Shown: positions 1 to 6,728 of the stretch, one piece after another
How positions within the stretch are numbered: position 1 is the stretch's first letter
Layout of the letters: each line of letters begins with the position of its first letter
Source of the DNA: Limnohabitans sp.
GTDB lineage: Bacteria; Pseudomonadota; Gammaproteobacteria; Burkholderiales; Burkholderiaceae_C
Assembly (NCBI GenBank): GCA_024642215.1
Contig: JAHEBO010000033.1
Location: 1-43,196 of the forward strand
Direction of reading: 5' to 3'
DNA length: 43,196 nt
Notes under the pieces: model-generated
The model's input: only the letters and a program-made list of their open reading frames with translations
What the model was told of the DNA's origin: nothing
The model's database searches: none
Program-made: the position numbers and the translations under genes

Positions 1-399
1 CAGCTGCTCATTTACCCAGGGACCGCCGCACGCCAAGAAACCACCTCCCACAGCACCTATCAATCAGGTTTCATGCTCGACAAAGCCACCGTTGATTGGT
101 TTTTTGACCACTACATTGATGGCAAAGATCGAGATGATTGGCGTTTCGCACCCATGCTGGCAGAACGACATGACGGTCTTGCACCGGCTTGGATGGGTTT
201 GGCAGAATGTGATCCGTTGGTCGATGAAGGTGTTGCCTATGCCGATATGCTGCGCATGGCAGGTGTGAAGGTCGATCTTGAGATTTACCATGGGGTGGTT
301 CATGGCTTTGTCAACATGGGCCGTGTCATTCCAGAAGCGCGTCAAGCCCATCAGGATGCAGGCCGCGCATTGAAACATGCCTTCGCTTTGGGCCAATGA
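1..399 (+). CDS. alpha/beta hydrolase, HSL/esterase family (C-terminal part, 5' end outside window)
   Basis: The reading frame is open from base 1 and ends at TGA 397-399, giving about 132 residues of the C-terminal half of an alpha/beta hydrolase. The fragment opens with the core strand LLIYPG. It holds the acid-residue strand (AECDPLVDEG, whose Asp is the expected triad acid) and then YHGVVHGF, whose second His is the expected catalytic base. This pattern is typical of the hormone-sensitive-lipase/acetyl-esterase group, which hydrolyses short-chain esters in the cytoplasm. The GDSAG nucleophile elbow would lie upstream of the window and cannot be checked. The next gene starts 27 bases downstream on the same strand, so cotranscription is plausible. 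The family is clear; the substrate is unknown. Confidence 0.85.
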   Translation, partial: QLLIYPGTAARQETTSHSTYQSGFMLDKATVDWFFDHYIDGKDRDDWRFAPMLAERHDGLAPAWMGLAECDPLVDEGVAYADMLRMAGVKVDLEIYHGVVHGFVNMGRVIPEARQAHQDAGRALKHAFALGQ

Positions 400-426
400 T
401 GTTTGTTTGTCAGAAAGAACTTATTC

Positions 427-1287
427 ATGAAACGCAGTGACTTCCGATTCTTCCATCGCCTTCGCGTGCGTTGGGCTGAAATTGACATGCAAAAAATTGT
501 GTTCAATGGCCATTACCTAACCTACATTGACACCGCTGTCACTGCGTATTGGGGGCGCGTGGCCTTGCCTTACGAAACTGCTTTTCACATTTTGGGTGGG
601 GAGTTGTATGTCAAGAAGGCTACATTGGAGTACCACGCATCAGCGCTCATGGACGATGACCTGAGTGTGGGCATGAAATGCAGCAAGCTTGGCAAATCGT
701 CCATGGTATTTGAGGCAGGTATTTTTCGCGGTGACAAGTTGCTGATCAGTGGCGAATTGATCTATGTGTTTGCCGACCCACTCACTCAAACTTCCAAGCC
801 CATCCCAGAAGCGTTGCGCAACATTTTGTTGATTTTTGAGGCAGGTGAATCTGTGGTGGATTTGAAGATGGGCAGCTGGGACGAATTGAGCGAAGGGGCC
901 GCTGCTTTGCGCACAGAAGTTTTTGTGCATGAGCAAGAAATTCCACAAGAACTTGAATGGGACGAACATGATGCCATGGCTGTCCATGCAGTGATCTGGA
1001 ACAAATTGGGTCAACCTGTTGCCACAGGTCGTTTGCTGCAACCACAGCCTCAAATTGCGCAAATTGGCCGCATGGCTGTTGCCAAACCTTTGCGCGGTGG
1101 TAACTTAGGCAGACAAGTGATCGAGGCCTTTATTGAGACGGCACGGCAGCGCGGCGACAAGCAAGTGATCTTGCATGCGCAATGCAGTGCGGAAGGTTTT
1201 TACCGCCGATTGGGATTTCAAGCACATGGCGACATCTTTCAAGACGCCGGCATCGATCACATTGAAATGAGTTTGAAATTCGCTTAA
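427..1287 (+). CDS. acyl-CoA thioesterase (4HBT/YbgC type) fused to GNAT N-acetyltransferase
   Basis: This is a 286-residue, two-domain protein. Residues 1 to about 135 are a hot-dog-fold 4-hydroxybenzoyl-CoA thioesterase-like domain: VRWAEID with Asp20 in the catalytic position, then FNGHYLTYID. From about residue 145 to the end there is a GNAT acetyltransferase similar to ElaA/YjdJ proteins, with LRTEVFVHEQ, the acetyl-CoA loop LRGGNLGRQV and FYRRLGF near the end. The first domain should hydrolyse acyl-CoA and the second should move an acetyl group to an unknown amine. ATG 427 is chosen because the thioesterase domain begins directly after it; an upstream in-frame extension to 403 adds eight residues with no family match. 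The Shine-Dalgarno is weak (a GAAAG run). The stop overlaps the convergent ygfZ stop by four bases. Confidence 0.82.
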   Translation: MKRSDFRFFHRLRVRWAEIDMQKIVFNGHYLTYIDTAVTAYWGRVALPYETAFHILGGELYVKKATLEYHASALMDDDLSVGMKCSKLGKSSMVFEAGIFRGDKLLISGELIYVFADPLTQTSKPIPEALRNILLIFEAGESVVDLKMGSWDELSEGAAALRTEVFVHEQEIPQELEWDEHDAMAVHAVIWNKLGQPVATGRLLQPQPQIAQIGRMAVAKPLRGGNLGRQVIEAFIETARQRGDKQVILHAQCSAEGFYRRLGFQAHGDIFQDAGIDHIEMSLKFA

Positions 1288-2273
1288 ATGTCTTCAAGCA
1301 GAGGGTAGGGCAAAGCACTGAGATGCAATTCGGCCCCCTCTGGCTTGCCCAAGTGCAAGACTTGAGACGCCGCATTGATTTGCATCGACACAATGCCCCA
1401 CCACTTTGCGGTTTCTGGGTAAGGCGTGCTGTCATATTCGGCAACACTGGCCAGAGTACCGCAAGCTTGCTCTGGGTCATCGGCGGAAAATACCTCTTGG
1501 CCAACTTGCATGGGCGAATGGCAAGCCACAATGAAAGCACGTCGTTTCAAGGTGCCTCGAAACTGGCTTCTGGCCACCACTTCTTGTCCTGGGTAGCAAC
1601 CCTTTTTAAAGCTCACGCCATCCACCGATTCGTAGTTCAGCATTTGTGGCACAAAGGCTTCGGAAGTTGCTGTTTGAACCCTGCTGATGCCCGATAAAAC
1701 TTCAGCCAATTGCCATTCGCTTTCAGTGACGGATGGCAATGACTGACTTAAAAACGCAAGGGAAGAGGGCGCGTCTTTCAAACCAAGCCACAGAAGGCGT
1801 GAAATATTCAAACCAGAATTCTTGGCACTGTGCAATTTGATGAAATGGCCTTCGCCCTCCTGCATGGCACGCCATGGCACTTCAGACTGCAACGCTGGGC
1901 AAGCTTGATCTGCCGTATTTCCCAAGAGGCCCCGCATTTCGTAGTGGGCTGTGACATCCGTGAGTTTGAGCTTGGCGCGCATCACAAACATGGACAAGCG
2001 CTTGAGGGTGCTTTGCAACAAGTCTTGATGACATGCCAACAGGTACTTTTCTGCGCTGAGTTTGAGCACCACAAAACTGGCCATCAATCGGCCCTTGGCC
2101 GAGCAATAGCCAGCAAATCGCGCTTGTCCCACTGGCAAGAGCAAGACGTCGTTGGTCAATTGACCTTGCAAAAAGCTGCCCGCATCAGGCCCTTCGGCCA
2201 AAATAAGCCCCCAATCTTGAGGGGCCAAGATGCCGGAGGGTGAGAATTTCAAATCAGATTCAATCAGGTCCAT
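1284..2273 (-). CDS. ygfZ: YgfZ/GcvT-domain folate-binding Fe-S cluster repair protein
   Basis: A 329-residue protein of the YgfZ (COG0354) family, relatives of the GcvT aminomethyltransferase. YgfZ proteins bind tetrahydrofolate and help maintain or repair certain Fe-S enzymes, including the tRNA-modifying enzyme MiaB. The family signature K-G-C-Y-x-G-Q-E is present as KKGCYPGQEVVARSQF, with the essential Cys at residue 226. The N-terminal part carries the folate-binding fold (LSAEGPDAGSFLQGQLTND-like segment). The gene is divergent from mltG with only 44 bases between start codons, an arrangement familiar from betaproteobacteria. Its 3' end overlaps the thioesterase-GNAT gene tail to tail. 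Confidence 0.93.
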   Translation of the reverse strand: MDLIESDLKFSPSGILAPQDWGLILAEGPDAGSFLQGQLTNDVLLLPVGQARFAGYCSAKGRLMASFVVLKLSAEKYLLACHQDLLQSTLKRLSMFVMRAKLKLTDVTAHYEMRGLLGNTADQACPALQSEVPWRAMQEGEGHFIKLHSAKNSGLNISRLLWLGLKDAPSSLAFLSQSLPSVTESEWQLAEVLSGISRVQTATSEAFVPQMLNYESVDGVSFKKGCYPGQEVVARSQFRGTLKRRAFIVACHSPMQVGQEVFSADDPEQACGTLASVAEYDSTPYPETAKWWGIVSMQINAASQVLHLGKPEGAELHLSALPYPLLEDI

Positions 2274-2317
2274 GCCTGAATTATGATCTCCTCTGAAAAA
2301 CCCAAAGGATCCAAGGT

Positions 2318-3400
2318 TTGAGTCGACCTGCTTCTAAAGTCAAAAAAAGCAAAAACTCACGAAATAGACGCTCGTGGGGGGCTTTTCTGACCCTGTTTGC
2401 TTTGTCGGTCTTGACCGTGATGGCTGCCGCTGTGTACTGGCTTCAAAGTCCAATGGGTTTCAAGCCCTCGTATTTGAATGCGTCCCCCAGCGTTCAAGTG
2501 CTTGATTTGGCCATCGAACCAGGCACATCCCCAAAAGGCGTAGCCCAAGCCATTGCCGATGCTGGGGCCGATGTGTCGCCCGAATTGTTGCGATTTTGGT
2601 TCAGGGTCTCAGGTCAAGACAGGGCCATCAAAGCGGGCAGTTATGAAATCACCCCAGAGATGTCGCCTCGCGTTGTGCTCAACATGCTGGCTCGTGGTGA
2701 AGAAACACTCAGAACGGTCACGCTGGTGGAGGGCTGGACTTTCAAGCAATTCAAACAAGCCCTGGCCAAGTCCGACAATTTAAAGCTCAGCACGCAAGGC
2801 ATGAGCGACGCGGAGATCATGGCGCAATTGGGTCGTCCCAATCTCCATCCAGAAGGACGGTTTTACCCCGACACTTACACCTATGCCAAGGGTTCTACGG
2901 ATTTGGCGGTGATGCAAAGAGCACTCAAAGCCATGGACCGCCATTTGACCAAAGTCTGGACTCAAAAGAAAGCCAATTTGGTCTTAACCCATCCCGACGA
3001 ATTGCTGATCCTGGCCAGCATCGTAGAAAAAGAAACAGGCCGGGCCAGCGATCGTCCGTTGATTTCTGCAGTGTTTCACAACCGACTCAAATTGGGCATG
3101 CGTTTGCAAACAGACCCCACGGTCATTTACGGCTTGGGTGATGCGTTTGACGGCAATTTAAGGCGCGTCGATTTGCGAACCGATACGCCTTACAACACCT
3201 ACACAAGAAGCGGCTTGCCTCCCACACCCATTGCCATGCCTGGTAAGGCGGCATTGTTGGCAGCCATCGATCCTGCGCCTTCTAACGCCATTTATTTTGT
3301 GGCCAAAGGTGATGGCACCAGTCACTTCAGTCAATCGCTGAACGAGCACAATAACGCGGTGAACAAATACCAACGCGGTTTATCCAAACAGGGACAATGA
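2318..3400 (+). CDS. mltG: endolytic peptidoglycan transglycosylase MltG (YceG)
   Basis: A 360-residue YceG/MltG protein, an inner-membrane lytic transglycosylase that cuts nascent glycan strands and is thought to act as a terminase of glycan polymerisation. A basic N-terminus (KVKKSKNSRNRRS) precedes a single membrane segment at about residues 20-43. The LysM-like and catalytic YceG domains follow, with the catalytic Glu expected at residue 237 in ASIVEKETG, and the family features RFYPDTY and LPPTPIAMPG. The start is TTG 2318: AAAGGA lies eight bases upstream, and the next in-frame ATG falls inside the membrane helix. It heads the mltG-tmk-holB-tatD operon and is separated from tmk by three bases. 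Confidence 0.93.
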   Translation: MSRPASKVKKSKNSRNRRSWGAFLTLFALSVLTVMAAAVYWLQSPMGFKPSYLNASPSVQVLDLAIEPGTSPKGVAQAIADAGADVSPELLRFWFRVSGQDRAIKAGSYEITPEMSPRVVLNMLARGEETLRTVTLVEGWTFKQFKQALAKSDNLKLSTQGMSDAEIMAQLGRPNLHPEGRFYPDTYTYAKGSTDLAVMQRALKAMDRHLTKVWTQKKANLVLTHPDELLILASIVEKETGRASDRPLISAVFHNRLKLGMRLQTDPTVIYGLGDAFDGNLRRVDLRTDTPYNTYTRSGLPPTPIAMPGKAALLAAIDPAPSNAIYFVAKGDGTSHFSQSLNEHNNAVNKYQRGLSKQGQ

Positions 3401-3403
3401 TCT

Positions 3404-4036
3404 ATGAAGTCGGCCTGGTTTATCAGTTTTGAGGGCATCGACGGTGCTGGAAAATCAACCCACATCGAAGGTCTGGCCCAGTGGTTCAAAAGCCGTGGCC
3501 ATGTGGTGACGCTCACGCGCGAACCTGGTGGTACGCCATTGGCGGAAAAGTTTCGTGAATTGGCTTTGCACGAAAACATGGACCCTTTAACGGAAGCCTT
3601 GGTCATGTTCGCAGCCCGACGCGAGCACTTGGTTCAAGTCATCGAGCCAGCCTTGGCAAGGGGCGAAGTTGTTTTATGCGATCGTTTTACAGATGCCACT
3701 TTTGCCTACCAAGGCGGTGGTCGTGGTTTTGATTGGAACGTGCTGAAAGCACTTGAGCAAATGGTGCAAAAGGTTCCTGCAACAACGCTTCGCCAACCTG
3801 ATCTCACCATTTGGTTTGATTTAGACCCAGCCATCGCTGCGCAACGTTTGAGCACGGCTCGAGTGCCCGACAAGTTTGAATCTCAGCCCCAATCATTTTT
3901 TCAAGCTGTGCGTGATGGTTACGCCAAACGCATGCAGGAATCCCCCTCGCGTTTTGCACAAATTGCGGCCGATCAGTCGCGTGAAGGCGTCTGGTCAGAG
4001 GTCTTGAAGGCCGTTGAATTGGCCTACTCAAAATGA
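3404..4036 (+). CDS. tmk: thymidylate kinase
   Basis: A 210-residue dTMP kinase, the cytoplasmic enzyme that phosphorylates dTMP to dTDP for DNA synthesis. The P-loop is at residues 11-19 (GIDGAGKST), followed by TREPGGTP, which contacts the dTMP side. DRF is at residues 93-95, and the lid region contains [10 protein letters not shown]. The length is normal for bacterial Tmk. The stop codon overlaps the holB start as ATGA (4033-4036), showing translational coupling. The order mltG-tmk-holB is strongly conserved in proteobacteria. Confidence 0.97.
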   Translation: MKSAWFISFEGIDGAGKSTHIEGLAQWFKSRGHVVTLTREPGGTPLAEKFRELALHENMDPLTEALVMFAARREHLVQVIEPALARGEVVLCDRFTDATFAYQGGGRGFDWNVLKALEQMVQKVPATTLRQPDLTIWFDLDPAIAAQRLSTARVPDKFESQPQSFFQAVRDGYAKRMQESPSRFAQIAADQSREGVWSEVLKAVELAYSK

Positions 4037-5037
4037 CCACAACTGCACCTTGGATTCAAAAGCAAAGCTTGGCCTTGTTGTCGCAGCAAGGGCATGCTTG
4101 GCTGTTGCAAGGCCCGTCTGGATTAGGGCAATATGAATTGGCCACGTCGATGGTCAGCGCATGGTTGTGTGAGTCAGAGACGGCGCTTTCTCAAGGCGCT
4201 TGTGGTGTTTGCGGCAGTTGTCATGCTTTGAGTGTGCACACCCATGCCGACTTGATGGTGCTGATGCCAGAAACCATTTTGTTAGAACTGGGTTGGCCCT
4301 TGAGCGAAAAAGCCCAATCTGAAATTGACAACAAAACGCGCAAACCCAGCAAAGAAATCCGCATCGAGGCCATGCGCGATGCCATTGAATTTTCACAGCG
4401 TACCAATGCACGCGGCAGAGGGAAGGCCGTTTTGGTTTTCCCGGCTGAGCGCATGAACCATGTCACGGCCAATGCGCTGCTTAAAACTTTGGAAGAGCCG
4501 CCAGGCGATGTGAAATTTGTCTTGGCCACTGAAGCAGCGCATCAGTTGCTTCCTACCATTCGCAGTCGGTGTTTGATTCACACCATGGTTTGGCCCACTG
4601 AAGCGGAAGCTGTTCAATGGTTAGAAGAGCAATCACTGTCCAAGGATGACGCTGTCGCTTTGCTCAAAGCGGCAGGTGGTCGACCTGACGAAGTTCTGAA
4701 GCAACGCAATTTGGGGCAGTCAATGCAATGGTGGTCAAAATTTCCCAAGGCCATGTTGGCGGGTGATGCCAGCTATTGCTCGGACTTGCCAGCCTCTGAA
4801 GTCATTGATGCGCTTCAAAAACTGTGTCACGATTTATTGATGCTTCAAACACAAGCGACATTGCGGTATTTCAATGAAGCGGATCTACCCAAGCTCAAAG
4901 TTTCATCAGCGCAACTCACGGCTTGGTTCAAGCGTTTGTCGCAGGCTGCCAAAACATCTGAGCATCCTTTCAACGCGGGCTTGATGCTTGAAGCCCTTTG
5001 CACTGAAGCACGTGAAGTGCTGAACAGCGTCACTTAG
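4033..5037 (+). CDS. holB: DNA polymerase III subunit delta'
   Basis: A 334-residue clamp-loader delta' subunit, which sits in the DnaX complex that loads the beta clamp at primer junctions. Seen in the sequence: a degenerate P-loop region [11 protein letters not shown], as expected because delta' does not hydrolyse ATP; a four-Cys zinc module ending CGVCGSCH; the [16 protein letters not shown] segment; and the SRC motif in TIRSRC, which supplies the arginine finger to the neighbouring DnaX subunit. It overlaps tmk by four bases and its TAG stop abuts the tatD ATG directly. Many relatives have a pilZ gene at this junction; none is present here. Confidence 0.94.
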   Translation: MTTTAPWIQKQSLALLSQQGHAWLLQGPSGLGQYELATSMVSAWLCESETALSQGACGVCGSCHALSVHTHADLMVLMPETILLELGWPLSEKAQSEIDNKTRKPSKEIRIEAMRDAIEFSQRTNARGRGKAVLVFPAERMNHVTANALLKTLEEPPGDVKFVLATEAAHQLLPTIRSRCLIHTMVWPTEAEAVQWLEEQSLSKDDAVALLKAAGGRPDEVLKQRNLGQSMQWWSKFPKAMLAGDASYCSDLPASEVIDALQKLCHDLLMLQTQATLRYFNEADLPKLKVSSAQLTAWFKRLSQAAKTSEHPFNAGLMLEALCTEAREVLNSVT

Positions 5038-5850
5038 ATGTACACCGATTCCCATTGCCATTTGTCTTTTCCTGAGCTCGTCTCTCAGTTGCCAGACATC
5101 CGTCAAAAGATGCACGAAGCCAATGTGACGCGTGCCTTGTGCATTTGCACCACGATGGAAGAGTTTGACAACGTGCATGCACTGGCCACGAACTACGATA
5201 ACTTTTGGAGCACCGTGGGTGTTCACCCAGACAACGAGGACATCTACGAGCCTTCGGTGGCTGATTTGGTTCAAAAAGCCAATTTGCCACGCGTGGTGGC
5301 TGTTGGAGAAACCGGTCTGGACTATTACCAAATGGAAGCGCGCAAAGGCGGTCGCACCATTCAGGACATGGAATGGCAGAGGGATCGTTTTCGAACGCAT
5401 ATTCGAGCCGCACGCGCTGTCAAATTGCCCATGGTGATCCACACCCGAGCCTCCTCAGACGACACCTTGCGCATCCTGAGAGAAGAGGGCGAAGTAGGGG
5501 ATGCAAGCAGTGCAGGAGGTGTCTTTCACTGTTTTACAGAATCGATGGCGGTGGCCAAGGCCGCCCTTGATTTGGGCTTTTACATCTCTTTTTCTGGCAT
5601 TTTGACCTTCAAAACAGCCCAAGAACTGCGTGACGTTGCAGCCTGGATGCCCTTGGATCGCATGCTGATAGAAACGGACAGCCCCTATTTGGCACCAGTG
5701 CCGTACCGCGGAAAGACCAACAATCCGTCTTATGTGCCTTTTGTGGCCAAATTGCTGGCTGAGTTGCGCGGAACGTCACCTGAAGCGATGGGCGAGTTGA
5801 CCAGTCACAATTTTGATCGTCTTTTTACTAAAATTAAAGCGACATCATGA
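5038..5850 (+). CDS. tatD: TatD family metal-dependent hydrolase/DNase
   Basis: A 270-residue TIM-barrel metallohydrolase of the TatD/YcfH family. Family members have 3'-5' exonuclease or endonuclease activity and bind divalent metals. Metal ligands are visible as DSHCH (His6, His8), GETGLDYY (Glu), VIHTR, the HCF of VFHCFTES, and ETDSPYLAP near residue 220. The ATG follows the holB stop with no gap, so translation depends on coupling. Its own TGA overlaps the ankyrin gene start as ATGA (5847-5850). The exact paralogue (YcfH versus TatD) cannot be settled here; its position beside holB fits YcfH. Confidence 0.92.
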   Translation: MYTDSHCHLSFPELVSQLPDIRQKMHEANVTRALCICTTMEEFDNVHALATNYDNFWSTVGVHPDNEDIYEPSVADLVQKANLPRVVAVGETGLDYYQMEARKGGRTIQDMEWQRDRFRTHIRAARAVKLPMVIHTRASSDDTLRILREEGEVGDASSAGGVFHCFTESMAVAKAALDLGFYISFSGILTFKTAQELRDVAAWMPLDRMLIETDSPYLAPVPYRGKTNNPSYVPFVAKLLAELRGTSPEAMGELTSHNFDRLFTKIKATS

Positions 5851-6536
5851 CGCCCAATTTTGTGATAAATAACTTTAATAAGCTAAAAAAACTTGTTGTT
5901 TTATTTGAACTTTCTTTATTTTCAACCATGTCGATTGCTGGGTCTTATGAGGACTTTTTCATCGCCCTCCAAAATGACCAAGTTAAAGTTGTTTCTAGCT
6001 TATTGAGCCGGGGTTTTGATCCCAATACAGTCAATTTAAAAGCTGAACCCGCATTGCTGAACGCATTGAATGCCGGTGCATTGACCAGTGCAGATGTTCT
6101 GATTCATCACCCAAAGATCAATCTCAGTGTTCGCAATGCACATGGCGAAACGGCATTGATGCTGGCTTGCCTCAAAGGCCATCTTGCCTTGGCCAAGTTG
6201 TTAATTTCGAAACAAGCCGATATCAACCAGCCTGGGTGGACACCATTGCATTACGCTGCAACTGGCGGACATGTTGAATTGATTCAATTGTTGCTTGAAG
6301 AAAGCGCTTATATCGATGCGGAATCTCCAAATGGCACGACGCCTTTGATGATGGCTGCACGCTATGGCTCAGCGAAAGCAACGCAGTTGTTGATTGATGA
6401 AGGTGCTGATCTTCAAGTTAAGAACCAACTTGGCTTAACAGCTTTGGATTTTGCCAAGCAAGGCAATCGTCCGGATGCTTTGGAAATCATCTCCAAGGCA
6501 ATGAATCAAGTCAAAACTGACAAGAAGAGTCAGTAA
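5847..6536 (+). CDS. exported ankyrin-repeat protein
   Basis: A 229-residue protein. The N-terminus looks like a signal peptide: a basic KLKK, a hydrophobic core (LVVLFELSLFSTMSIA) and likely cleavage near residue 32, pointing to the periplasm. The rest is a run of about five ankyrin repeats of roughly 33 residues; the clearest are HGETALMLACLKGHLALAKL, GWTPLHYAATGGHVELIQL, GTTPLMMAARYGSAKATQL and LGLTALDFAKQG. Ankyrin repeats bind proteins, so this is probably a periplasmic protein-interaction module without its own catalysis. It is coupled to tatD by an ATGA overlap. The first 100 bases are much richer in A and T than the upstream genes, in line with the signal peptide. The partner is unknown. 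Confidence 0.88.
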   Translation: MTPNFVINNFNKLKKLVVLFELSLFSTMSIAGSYEDFFIALQNDQVKVVSSLLSRGFDPNTVNLKAEPALLNALNAGALTSADVLIHHPKINLSVRNAHGETALMLACLKGHLALAKLLISKQADINQPGWTPLHYAATGGHVELIQLLLEESAYIDAESPNGTTPLMMAARYGSAKATQLLIDEGADLQVKNQLGLTALDFAKQGNRPDALEIISKAMNQVKTDKKSQ

Positions 6537-6559
6537 GCCATTTAGCTTGTGGGATTGAA

Positions 6560-6616
6560 CCGATCCTCAAGCCCTGGATCGGCATTCATACATCTTACTA
6601 ACTTCATACGATGTAT
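6560..6616. other. two inverted repeats after the ankyrin gene
   Basis: The gap 6537-6728 between the ankyrin and acylase genes holds no credible ORF. Two seven-base-pair inverted repeats are present: CCGATCC/GGATCGG (6560-6566 with 6576-6582) and ATACATC/GATGTAT (6588-6594 with 6610-6616). Neither is followed by a T-tract on the plus strand, so the first is at most a weak or Rho-assisted end for the mltG-ankyrin operon. Confidence 0.35.
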
Positions 6617-6703
6617 ATTATGTTAAGTAAAGCATTGGAGCAATCATGTGCCGTGTTTGCCTTCTGTCCTAAGGTCGTTGAAAGAACTGAGCCGATACCA
6701 AAA

Positions 6704-6721
6704 ATGGCCCTTTCGGGCCAT
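6704..6721 (-). terminator. intrinsic terminator of the acylase operon
   Basis: A perfect seven-base-pair stem, ATGGCCC/GGGCCAT, with a four-base loop (6711-6714). On the minus strand it is followed directly by TTTT (6700-6704 region). It lies seven bases beyond the acylase stop and fits a Rho-independent terminator for the minus-strand operon. Confidence 0.8.
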
Positions 6722-6728
6722 CTTCGTA

